Below are positions 47,796 through 55,394 of a DNA stretch of 64,000 bases, piece after piece; position 1 is the first letter of the stretch, and every line of letters begins with the position of its first letter. The position numbers and the translations under genes were made by a program. This stretch comes from Duodenibacillus massiliensis (GTDB lineage Bacteria > Pseudomonadota > Gammaproteobacteria > Burkholderiales > Burkholderiaceae_F). The DNA lies in contig NZ_LT635861.1 in the NCBI RefSeq assembly GCF_900128485.1, positions 358,972 to 422,971 of the forward strand, read 5' to 3'. Below the pieces are notes generated by a model. It did no database searches, was not told the origin of the DNA, and was given only the letters and a program-made list of their open reading frames with translations.

Positions 47796-47819
47796 TCAGG
47801 ACATGGGAAACCCGACAGT

Positions 47820-48431
47820 TTAGGCTTTTTTGGCACGGGCCATCGCGAGGTACTTGGCGTCAAGCTCGGCAACGGCCTCGGTGAGGTCGTCGATCGTGCC
47901 CACGTTGCTGATTACGTCATCGGCAGCGGCAAGGCGTTCCTTGCGGCTTGCCTGCGACTCAATGATGGCGCGTGCTTCTTCTTCGCTCATATGGCGGTTA
48001 AAGCGCAGGCGGCTGATCTGTTCGTCTTCGGGGACGTCGACCACCACGACGCGGGCGACGGCGTCCTTCCAGCGGCCGCTTTCCACCAAAAGCGGAATGC
48101 TCAGAATCACATAGTCTGCGCCGCTGACCTTTTTCAGTTCCTCGAAGATTTCCTTTTTGATCATCGGGTGCAGAATCGCTTCAAGCTTTTCTTTTTTCTT
48201 CGGGTCGCTGAAGACGATCTCGCGCATGAGTTCACGCTTAAGGCCGTTGGTGCCGATCACGTCCGCGCCGAATTCAAGCGCAATTTCCGGAAGGGCTTTA
48301 CCCTGAGCGGCAGTGAGGACATGCGAAATTTCATCGGCGTCAATGACAGGGACGCCGAGCGCACGAAAGGCATCCGTGGCTGTGGTTTTGCCGCTGGCGA
48401 TACCGCCGGTCAATCCGATAATAAGCGTCAT
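47820..48431 (-). CDS. coaE: Dephospho-CoA kinase
   Basis: Last step of coenzyme A synthesis, phosphorylating the 3'-hydroxyl of dephospho-CoA. The P-loop GLTGGIASGKTT is at about residues 6-17, with DADEISH and HPMIKKEI later and VVVVDVPEDEQISRL in the CoA domain. Length 203 aa, normal. The minus-strand gene is followed by yacG. Confidence 0.95.
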   Translation of the reverse strand: MTLIIGLTGGIASGKTTATDAFRALGVPVIDADEISHVLTAAQGKALPEIALEFGADVIGTNGLKRELMREIVFSDPKKKEKLEAILHPMIKKEIFEELKKVSGADYVILSIPLLVESGRWKDAVARVVVVDVPEDEQISRLRFNRHMSEEEARAIIESQASRKERLAAADDVISNVGTIDDLTEAVAELDAKYLAMARAKKA

Positions 48432-48560
48432 ACGTTTGCCTCTTTTGCAGTAGTGAAACGGAGACGAACCCGTGCGGGTCCTTTTCTTTTATTCTATCCG
48501 CAAATATGAGTATTTCTGCTTATTTTCGAAGAAGTTTTTCCGCAACGTTGCTTTCGGGTA

Positions 48561-49562
48561 TCAGCCAAGCGCTTTGCGCCAGCCGTAAACGGGTTCCGGC
48601 CGTATCTGGAGTTCGTTTTTCATGGCGTCAAGGGCGGCAAAGAAATCGTCCGGCGTCCTGGCTTTAAAGAGGCGCTTGATGTGCTTTTCCGGGTTTTCAA
48701 AGAGAAACTGCTGGAAAAACCAATATTCCTTTAACCGCATCACGGCGTTTTTGAGGCTTGAGAACGCCGCCGTGTAGTCCTTCAAGAGGGCATCGGTAAA
48801 GGCAAAGATCTCATCGTGCGTTGCCGCTTCGCCGCCGCGGGCTTTTCTGAAAAGCGCGGGATCGGCCATCAGGGAGCGCCCGACCATGAGTTCGACGGAA
48901 CGGGGAAAGGCGGCAAGACGGGCTTTGAGGTCGGCGACCGTCACGATGTCGCCGTTTACGCCCAGGGGCATCGCAAGAAGGGGCAGAGCGTCCTGTAAGA
49001 CGTTAAGCCTCACATCGCCCTTATACAGATCGGTTTTAAGCCGCGCATGCACAATCAGCCGTTTAATCGGGTGATGCGAATAAATCCGTGCAAGATCGGC
49101 AAACTCATACTCTTCGCTCCAGCCGAGTCGTGTTTTGACCGTGACGGGAATATCGTCTCCGAGCGTGTCAAAAACCGTACCGAAGAATGTGTCAAGTTCC
49201 GCAGGAGTTCGCAGAAATCCCGAACCCTTCCCTTTGGCAACGACGGTACCGGCGGGACAGCCCAGGTTGAGGTTCACTTCATCGTAGCCCATGTCAAGCA
49301 GCGCCCTCACGGCCCAGACAAAGTCCTCCGGGCGGCGCGTCAGAAGCTGAGGGACGCAATGAATTCCCCTGTTGACTGAAGGCGCAAGGTCCTTTAACTG
49401 CCGCTCGGTAAAGCGCGGCTCCTGTGTGGGTGTGACAAAGGGAATGTAGTAGGCATCCGCGCCGCCGAAAAAAGATTGGTGGACGGTGCGGAACACATAA
49501 CCGGTGAGGCCTTCCATCGGAGCAACGGTAAGGCGCACGCCGTTAAAAGAATCGGAACTCAC
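48561..49562 (-). CDS. tRNA-dihydrouridine synthase
   Basis: FMN-dependent TIM-barrel enzyme reducing uridine in tRNA D-loops (DUS family, closest in feel to DusC). Visible blocks: RLTVAPMEGLTGYVFRT, GYDEVNLNLGCPAGTVVAKGKGSGF (with the catalytic Cys), PVTVKTRLGW, LIVHARLKTDLYKG and MVGRSLMADPALF. The GTG at 49562 (SSDSFNGVRLTVAP) avoids a longer overlap with the upstream gene; an ATG at 49631 is possible. About 333 aa. Confidence 0.9.
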   Translation of the reverse strand: MSSDSFNGVRLTVAPMEGLTGYVFRTVHQSFFGGADAYYIPFVTPTQEPRFTERQLKDLAPSVNRGIHCVPQLLTRRPEDFVWAVRALLDMGYDEVNLNLGCPAGTVVAKGKGSGFLRTPAELDTFFGTVFDTLGDDIPVTVKTRLGWSEEYEFADLARIYSHHPIKRLIVHARLKTDLYKGDVRLNVLQDALPLLAMPLGVNGDIVTVADLKARLAAFPRSVELMVGRSLMADPALFRKARGGEAATHDEIFAFTDALLKDYTAAFSSLKNAVMRLKEYWFFQQFLFENPEKHIKRLFKARTPDDFFAALDAMKNELQIRPEPVYGWRKALG

Positions 49563-49575
49563 GGGGAGACGGAAA

Positions 49576-50718
49576 TCAAGGTTTTTCGGGCCACCAGATT
49601 TTACCTGCCGCCGCGGGATCAGCAAGCGCAATGCGTGAGCCGATCAGAGGCGTGGTGATCGGAATCCGCACAGAGCGGGCATTGTCAAGCGCTGCAGTGA
49701 GGGGTTCGGTCCATACGTGCCGGCTTAAGGCGTATTTGGCGTTATGGCAGGGCATGACAACGGCGGGCGCGATATCCGTGAGAGCCAGTTTCCAATCCGC
49801 GGGCATCAGATGGATGTCAGACCACTCCTTGTTGTACTGGCCGTCTTCGAGTACGGCAAAGTCAATGCGCCCGAACATGTCTCTGACGGCCTTAAAGTGC
49901 GGGCCGTAACCGCCATCGCCGGAGAGGTAGAGCTTGTAGCCCGCGATATCGAACATGAAGCCCGCCCAAAGCGTCGTGTTCATCGTCATCGTGCGGCCGG
50001 AGAAGTGCTGCGAGGGCAGGCAGGTGAGTTCAAGGTTGGGTGCAAGACGCACGGACTCATACCAGACGGTTTCCGTGATCCGCTCGGGATCGTAGCCCCA
50101 GGCTTCAAAGTGCGCCCCCACCCCCAGCGGACAGACCACACGCTTAACGCGTGATCTGATCGCCGCAATCGTCGGGTAGTCGAGGTGGTCGTAATGGTCG
50201 TGCGTGATGAGAAGGACGTCCAAGGGCGGAATGTCTTCGGCCCGGTAGACGTCTGCTCCCTTAAAGGGCTCAAAAAAGCCGGGAATCGGGCAGGCGGCCG
50301 CAAGGGCCGGATCCACGGCAATCGAAAGCCCTTCGGCTCTGAGGTAAAACGCCGAGTGTCCGAGCCAGAGCATTTCGCCGTTACGGACGCTGCTGAGGTC
50401 GGTTTTCTGGTGCGCAACCGGCGCCGAAGGCTTGACGCCCTCGGGTTTTTCGGCAAAGGCCTTGGTGATCTTTTTCCAGCGGGATTCAGCGACAGCCGGA
50501 CCTCGGGTGCCGCCGGGGAGGTTGTGAAACGCACCGTCCCGGTAGTTTTTCTCCGCCATCATGCGCGCAAGGCGCTCGCCCTGAAAGCTGCCGCCGAGCT
50601 CAAGCGAGACATGATGCACACCTGTTGCTGCCGCAACAGCCGTGCCCGAGCCGGCAATGGCAGCGGCAAAGGGGAGTTTCAGCAGGCGGCGTCGGGTGAA
50701 GTCAACAAGTCCGGACAT
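49576..50718 (-). CDS. Tat-exported metallo-beta-lactamase-fold hydrolase (UlaG/NAPE-PLD-like)
   Basis: A 380-aa protein with a twin-arginine-type leader (TRRRLLKLPFAAAIAGSGTAVA, about residues 8-29) and a beta-lactamase-fold domain. Zinc ligands: HDHYDHLD near residue 182, with further His and Asp in PSQHFSGRT and LSGDGGYGPHF and a C-terminal MPCHNAKY. This is the group that includes RomA and NAPE-PLD-like phosphodiesterases acting on lipid or sugar-phosphate substrates. The periplasmic location follows from the Tat leader. Substrate unknown. Confidence 0.82.
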   Translation of the reverse strand: MSGLVDFTRRRLLKLPFAAAIAGSGTAVAAATGVHHVSLELGGSFQGERLARMMAEKNYRDGAFHNLPGGTRGPAVAESRWKKITKAFAEKPEGVKPSAPVAHQKTDLSSVRNGEMLWLGHSAFYLRAEGLSIAVDPALAAACPIPGFFEPFKGADVYRAEDIPPLDVLLITHDHYDHLDYPTIAAIRSRVKRVVCPLGVGAHFEAWGYDPERITETVWYESVRLAPNLELTCLPSQHFSGRTMTMNTTLWAGFMFDIAGYKLYLSGDGGYGPHFKAVRDMFGRIDFAVLEDGQYNKEWSDIHLMPADWKLALTDIAPAVVMPCHNAKYALSRHVWTEPLTAALDNARSVRIPITTPLIGSRIALADPAAAGKIWWPEKP

Positions 50719-50906
50719 GGTGCGGAAAATTTCTCACGAAAAATCGGTCAGACAAACTCAGCTTAACGATAACGCAGCGTTTTGAAGCAGTGCGTTTCAA
50801 ATTCTGGTAAAGCGTAACAGAGGTTTCTCAAAAAACAGACCGGATGAGCAACGATTGCGGATATCTGCCTTAATACGGGCAGTTTTGGATAATCTGTAAA
50901 ACAAAA

Positions 50907-50934
50907 CCGCCCGCAGTATGGTTATCGCGGGCGG
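50907..50934 (-). terminator. Bidirectional-looking terminator after the H-NS-like gene
   Basis: CCGCCCGC (50907-50914) pairs with GCGGGCGG (50927-50934). On the minus strand it is followed by TTTTGTTTT, and on the plus strand by CTTTTG. It is placed 27 bp beyond the H-NS-like stop. Confidence 0.85.
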
Positions 50935-50961
50935 CTTTTGAACTCAATATTGAGAGACGGC

Positions 50962-51336
50962 TCAGAGCTGTTCAGCGGGCGTCTTTTCAATGAGCATGGA
51001 TTCAAGCGGCGTGCCCGCATCCACGAGTTCACGCATCTTCACGGGCATCTTGCCGCGGCCCGTCCAGGTACAGGCGCCGTCAGGGGTCACATACTTCGGC
51101 TTAATGGTGCGCTTGGGCTTGTCGGCAACAGCGGTCTTTGTCTTGCGGCCGCGCGTACCCTTGAGAATCTTCGGGGTATAGGTGCCTTCGAAATCGAGGT
51201 CAGAGGGCTTAAAGCCGAACATGGCGATAAGACAGTTAATGGTATCGATGGCGTCCTTACGGAACGATTCCTTCTTGGCACGGACCTGATCTTCCTGCAG
51301 CTGCAGCTTGCGCAGTTCCTGAATATCAACGGACAT
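50962..51336 (-). CDS. H-NS family histone-like nucleoid-structuring protein
   Basis: Small xenogeneic-silencing/nucleoid protein, 124 aa. The N-terminal part (about residues 1-40) is a charged, coiled-coil-prone oligomerisation region. The middle is a basic linker (KGTRGRKTKTA). The C-terminal DNA-binding part reads KYVTPDGACTWTGRGKMPVKMRELVDAG, matching the H-NS motif T-W-(S/T)-G-R-G-(R/K)-x-P. It is a monocistronic minus-strand gene with its own terminator. A possible -10, TACAAT on the minus strand, lies at 51377-51372. Confidence 0.88.
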   Translation of the reverse strand: MSVDIQELRKLQLQEDQVRAKKESFRKDAIDTINCLIAMFGFKPSDLDFEGTYTPKILKGTRGRKTKTAVADKPKRTIKPKYVTPDGACTWTGRGKMPVKMRELVDAGTPLESMLIEKTPAEQL

Positions 51337-51440
51337 TTGAATAACCCTGTGTTTGTTTGGTGAATATCCGCATTGTAATTAATACGGACGCAGATAATCA
51401 CGGAGAAACACTTTTTTAATTTCTTTTTTGCGAAACGAAA

Positions 51441-52076
51441 TTACTCTTTCGTTTTTTCCGGATATTCACACAAATCAAAAATCGGACAGGCGCCGCACTC
51501 GGGTTTTCTTGCCTTGCAGCAGTAGCGGCCGTGCAGCAAAAGCCAGTGGTGCGCATTGGTGAGAAACTCTTTTGGCGTGGTTTTCAGCAGTTTTTCCATC
51601 ACGTCCTGCGGCGTTTTTCCCGGAGCAATACCGGTACGGTTTGCGACGCGGAAAATATGCGTGTCAACGGCAATCGTGGGTTTACCGAAAGCGACATTTA
51701 AAACTACATTGGCGGTTTTAGTGCCGACACCGGGCAGTTTCGTGAGCGCATCAAAATTGGCAGGGACTTCGCCGTTAAAGTCTTTTTCCAGAATCGTGCA
51801 GGTGTCAATAATGTGTTTTGCTTTGGCGCGCCACAGACCGATCGTGCGGATATAGGGCTCAAGGCCTTCGACGCCCAAGGCGGCAATCGCATGCGCAGTA
51901 TTGGCCGCCGGAAAGAGTTTGGCGGTGGCGATATTGACACTCTTGTCGGTTGCCTGCGCTGAAAGCATCACGGCAATCAGTAATTCAAAGGGCGTCGTGT
52001 AATTGAGTTCGCTTTTGGGGTCGGGCCGCTCGGCGGAGAGAATTTCAAATATCCGGCGGCGTTTTTCTTTATTCAT
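51441..52076 (-). CDS. nth: Endonuclease III
   Basis: DNA glycosylase/AP lyase removing oxidised pyrimidines. Helix-hairpin-helix LPGVGTKTANVVL is followed by AVDTHIFRVANRTG with the catalytic Asp. The C-terminal iron-sulfur motif CKARKPECGACPIFDLC (C-x6-C-x2-C-x5-C) is intact. Length 211 aa. It follows rnfB by 5 bp on the same strand, a pairing known from many betaproteobacteria. Confidence 0.96.
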   Translation of the reverse strand: MNKEKRRRIFEILSAERPDPKSELNYTTPFELLIAVMLSAQATDKSVNIATAKLFPAANTAHAIAALGVEGLEPYIRTIGLWRAKAKHIIDTCTILEKDFNGEVPANFDALTKLPGVGTKTANVVLNVAFGKPTIAVDTHIFRVANRTGIAPGKTPQDVMEKLLKTTPKEFLTNAHHWLLLHGRYCCKARKPECGACPIFDLCEYPEKTKE

Positions 52077-52081
52077 TTTTT

Positions 52082-52672
52082 TTATTTTTGCTGAAGCAGT
52101 GCGGCGCGTTTTAAAACATCTGCCATCAGGGATTTTTTATTGACGGCAAGGCGCTCAGCTGTTTCCGTGAGTTTTTTCAGTTTTCGCTCGGCCCTGGCTT
52201 TTTTGGCTTCATAACGGCCTTTGGCGGCCCGGGCGTCGTCTTTGCTCCAGACTTTGCCGCACTCAACGAGTGTTATGCAGTCCATGGGGCAGGCCGTGAG
52301 GCAAAGCGCACAGCCCGTGCATTCGCTTTCAATGACGGCGTAGAGGTGCTTGGGAGCGCCCGCAATACAGTCAACGGGGCAGATTTTGGCGCAGAGCCGG
52401 CACCCGATGCAGCGACCGGCATCGATGCGCGCAAACGCAAAGGGGGCTTCGTGCCCGTATTCGGGATTGAGTTTTGTTTCAGCGCGGTGTAATGCGGCAG
52501 CCAGGATTTTGACGCCGGCATCGCCGCCCGGAGGGCAACGGTCGGGGGCCGTGCCCGTAAGCATCGCCTCGGCGTATTCGCGGCAACCAGCAAATCCGCA
52601 CTGTCGGCACTGCGTCTGCGGCAGAAGACTTTCGAGCTCTGCCGCAGAGGGTTGGTTATGACTTAAAGCCAA
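52082..52672 (-). CDS. rnfB: RnfB-type ferredoxin-domain protein (orphan)
   Basis: Iron-sulfur electron carrier resembling the B subunit of the Rnf/Rsx complex. The N-terminal 4Fe-4S motif reads LPQTQCRQCGFAGCREYAEA; two further ferredoxin motifs follow, CIGCRLCAKICPVDC and CTGCALCLTACPMDC. Rnf A, C, D, G and E are absent here, and the hydrophobic N-terminal anchor of classical RnfB is lacking. It probably works as a soluble electron carrier with the adjacent reductase and ferredoxin. Start overlaps fpr by 10 bp. Confidence 0.88.
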   Translation of the reverse strand: MALSHNQPSAAELESLLPQTQCRQCGFAGCREYAEAMLTGTAPDRCPPGGDAGVKILAAALHRAETKLNPEYGHEAPFAFARIDAGRCIGCRLCAKICPVDCIAGAPKHLYAVIESECTGCALCLTACPMDCITLVECGKVWSKDDARAAKGRYEAKKARAERKLKKLTETAERLAVNKKSLMADVLKRAALLQQK

Positions 52673-53397
52673 AAGTTTTCCGCGAGAAGCTGGCCGGGTT
52701 TGCCGCCTCTCGGGCTCACAATGCCGCGGGCCTTCATGGCTTCGCGCACACTCTTGACCATGCCCGGATTGCCGCAGAGCATGACGCGGGAGTGTTCTTT
52801 TTCGATGGTGATGCCGGCAAGCTTTTCAAGCGAGCCGTCAGCCAAAGCGTCGGGAATACGTTCGTTTACCGCCGCCCCTTTTTCGCGCGTCACGCAGGCA
52901 ACAACGGTAAGTTTGGGACTGCGCTTAACCAAGCGCGAAACGTAGCCCGTTTCATTCCAGGTGCGCACGCCGTGTACGAGAATCAGGCGTTCAAAGCGCG
53001 ATGTGATCGATTCATCGGAGAGAACGGCGAGAAACGGCGAAACACCGGTACCGGAAGCAAACATCCAGAGGTCTTTGCCGCCCGCTTCCAGGCGGTCCGC
53101 AAGAAGCATGCCGCCCACTTCCGTGTCGATTAAAACGGAGTCGCCGGTTTTAATCTGATTGAGTTTCGGCGAGAGAATACCGCCCGTGACGTTCGCAATA
53201 TAAAAGTCCACGGTTTCGCTTGCCGGAGCCGAGCCGATCGAATAAGCGCGGAAAACCTCATCGCCTTCGATTTTCAGGCCCACCCGGGCAAATTCACCGG
53301 TCTTCCAGGTAAAGCCTTCGGGTTTCACCAGACGCAGTTGGATGACGTTGTCGGCAACATGCTCTGCCGATGCAACACGGGTAGTCATTACAGCCAT
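52663..53397 (-). CDS. fpr: Ferredoxin--NADP+ reductase
   Basis: FAD flavoprotein exchanging electrons between NADP(H) and ferredoxin. The FAD-binding RAYSIGSAP and GGILSPKLN are followed by the NADP domain FASGTGVSPFLAVL and CGNPGMVKSVREAM. The ATG at 53397 (MAVMTTRVAS) has AGAGG about 8 nt upstream; the open frame extends to 53544 but that part has no family similarity. Product 244 aa. Neighbouring ferredoxin and RnfB suggest one electron-transfer module. Confidence 0.92.
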   Translation of the reverse strand: MAVMTTRVASAEHVADNVIQLRLVKPEGFTWKTGEFARVGLKIEGDEVFRAYSIGSAPASETVDFYIANVTGGILSPKLNQIKTGDSVLIDTEVGGMLLADRLEAGGKDLWMFASGTGVSPFLAVLSDESITSRFERLILVHGVRTWNETGYVSRLVKRSPKLTVVACVTREKGAAVNERIPDALADGSLEKLAGITIEKEHSRVMLCGNPGMVKSVREAMKARGIVSPRGGKPGQLLAENFWL

Positions 53398-53453
53398 TTC
53401 TAAAGCCTCTGCCAAAGAAAAAGTGCCGGGATGCGCGTAAGGGGCAACGCCGG

Positions 53454-53777
53454 TTAACGCTTCAGATACTGAAGCTTGTTTTTCACTCCGCGCCACTGAT
53501 CGGCATCGTCCGGATAGGGCTTCTTGTGCGTGATGGAAGGCCACTGGCGGGCGAGTTCACGGTTGAGCTCAATGAATTCCTGCTGATCTGCGGGAACATC
53601 CTCTTCGGCATAGATCGCGGCTTCCGGACATTCCGGAACGCACACGGCGCAGTCGATGCATTCGTCGGGATCGATCACCAGAAAGTTGGGACCTTCCCGG
53701 AAGCAGTCAACCGGGCAGACATCAACGCAGTCGGTGCGTTTGCAGCCGATGCAGGCTTCACAGACAACGTGGGCCAT
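53454..53777 (-). CDS. fdxA: 7Fe ferredoxin
   Basis: A 107-aa ferredoxin of the 3Fe-4S/4Fe-4S type: the N-terminal CIGCKRTDCVDVCPVDCF is followed by CIDCAVCVPECPEAAI, and a C-terminal extension follows. It carries electrons in the cytoplasm. A GAGGAGTAA-like site precedes the ATG on the minus strand. It lies just upstream of the reductase gene. Confidence 0.93.
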   Translation of the reverse strand: MAHVVCEACIGCKRTDCVDVCPVDCFREGPNFLVIDPDECIDCAVCVPECPEAAIYAEEDVPADQQEFIELNRELARQWPSITHKKPYPDDADQWRGVKNKLQYLKR

Positions 53778-53981
53778 GGTGCTGAGTTACTCCTCAATAG
53801 TGAGACAGAAAAAGAACGTAACCGCTTATTTTATCAGCGCCGAGCGCCTCTGAATTCGCACGGGCGGCCTCGTCTTTTCGGATGCTGTCTTGGATTGCCT
53901 GGCATCTTACGCGCTGAAAAACCTTATGTTCTGCGGGCTTATGCTCAGTCTGATGGTGGAAATAGACGCACTCTAAAAATC

Positions 53982-54002
53982 GAAAAACAGCCCGAAGGCC
54001 GT
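53982..54002 (-). terminator. Terminator of the 431-aa gene
   Basis: On the minus strand, ACGGCC-TTCG-GGCTGT (a TTCG tetraloop hairpin) is followed by TTTTTCG. It sits 17 bp after the stop at 54019. Confidence 0.8.
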
Positions 54003-54018
54003 CTTGTTTTTTCCTTGG

Positions 54019-55314
54019 TTAAGCAAGGTTCAGATAGAGCGCCGCGGCACGCAGGGCTTCCGCGGGATCGCGGTAGAGCCTTGCAAGATCGGCCGCAGAT
54101 GAGACCGCACTGCCGGCATTTTTGCGCCGGCTGTTGTCGTTGCGGGTGACGGCTGCGGCAAGCTTTTCAACCGCTTCACCGTTTAATACCGCTGCGGCGT
54201 TTGTACCCCGTACAACTTCGGAGAGGAAAAAGACCGAAGCGGTTGTATCGGGAGCCGGTGTCCGGCTGACAAGTGCCTTGAGGCGCAAAAGTGTCGTTGC
54301 CGTCGGGGGCAGCGACGTTAAAAAGAAGACGGCGTTATTGGAATCGGCTTCCGGCACGAGCCGAATGAGACTGCCTTCTGAGAGCCCCGGCCAGGCTTTT
54401 TGCAGCGTTTTGGTGAAAAGCCTTCCGGGCACGAGATCGGCACTGTAGTGCTCCTCTCCGGCAGCAATTGTCTGCGCGATCCGGGCGTTTTGCGGCGTTT
54501 TTTCAAACGCGCGGGAAAGCGTCTTTTGCTTGGCGCCATCCGTGACGGAAACAACCCAGTCGGCGCCTTCGGTGAGGGCCGCAGAGGCTTCCTTTTTGCT
54601 GCAGCAGACGTGCGGTGCAAGAAGCGTACCGGTCAGAGACACGCCCGAGGCGAAAAGTCCGCCCAAAGAAAGCGTTGTCTCAAGTATCGCCTCACGGGCG
54701 TGCCAGGTGAGGGGGGCGGCTGTGCTGCCGTCAGCCGGGCGGATGCAGTCCATCAGGCCTTTAAGCAATGTCTGCTGAAAGGCCGCCGGCTTAAAGAGCA
54801 TCAGGACTTCGCGGATGGTTTCAGCCGTTGCGGCCGATTCGCTTGTTGTCTGCGTGAGTTTGCTGAGAAACGCCGACTGCTCGGACAAAAACCGGGCGGC
54901 GTCTTCGCAGCCGGGTTTGCCGGCCATGGCGGTAAGCCACAGTGCGGCCAAAACGGGACGCAGGTCAAGCAGGCTGTTTTCAGTTGTCCGTGCGGGCGCA
55001 CTGACGGCGGGTTTTACCGCCGCCATGGGCTCAGAAAAGAGGTCGTACATGTCAATGCCGACCGAATCCTCAGGGGTATTGTCAACCCGGGCCAGGTCCT
55101 TGATGCGGCCGCTGATTTCAGCCTGTGCGGCATGGGCCTTCCAGGAAGAGGCAAACGTAAAGACCCCCTGCCGGATTTCCCCCACGTCCAGGCGCTTGAC
55201 GGTGCCGTCGGTCTGTTTTTCATCAAAAAAGACGTACAGCACATCCGGGTCCGCTGTGGACTGACTGTACGAGCCCTGCGGAATCTCGGGAAATCTGGCG
55301 AAATCGATCTGCAT
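54019..55314 (-). CDS. Hypothetical protein, 431 aa, not recognised
   Basis: I do not recognise this protein. It starts MQIDFARFPEIPQGSYSQ, has no clear signal peptide and reads as a soluble protein. A possible small N-terminal beta domain (VLYVFFDEKQTDGTVKRLDVGEIRQGVFTF) covers about residues 25-55. A helical middle (about 110-260) is rich in Ala, Leu and Thr, and a C-terminal part carries repeated LRLKAL/AAVTRN-type segments. Codon use resembles its neighbours and it is flanked by terminators on both sides, so it appears to be a real single-gene unit. No catalytic motif is visible. Confidence 0.75.
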   Translation of the reverse strand: MQIDFARFPEIPQGSYSQSTADPDVLYVFFDEKQTDGTVKRLDVGEIRQGVFTFASSWKAHAAQAEISGRIKDLARVDNTPEDSVGIDMYDLFSEPMAAVKPAVSAPARTTENSLLDLRPVLAALWLTAMAGKPGCEDAARFLSEQSAFLSKLTQTTSESAATAETIREVLMLFKPAAFQQTLLKGLMDCIRPADGSTAAPLTWHAREAILETTLSLGGLFASGVSLTGTLLAPHVCCSKKEASAALTEGADWVVSVTDGAKQKTLSRAFEKTPQNARIAQTIAAGEEHYSADLVPGRLFTKTLQKAWPGLSEGSLIRLVPEADSNNAVFFLTSLPPTATTLLRLKALVSRTPAPDTTASVFFLSEVVRGTNAAAVLNGEAVEKLAAAVTRNDNSRRKNAGSAVSSAADLARLYRDPAEALRAAALYLNLA

Positions 55315-55336
55315 GAAACAAAAACTCTGTCGTTGG

Positions 55337-55374
55337 AAAAACCGGCAGGCGCATTATCCCGCGCCGCCGGTTTT
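55337..55374 (-). terminator. Terminator after UPF0210
   Basis: AAAACCGGC and GCCGGTTTT, with an inner GGCGC/GCGCC, form a strong stem; T-rich flanks on both sides allow bidirectional action. On the minus strand it is 20 bp after the UPF0210 stop. Confidence 0.75.
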
Positions 55375-55394
55375 GGTGCATGCCTTTTGCGGTT

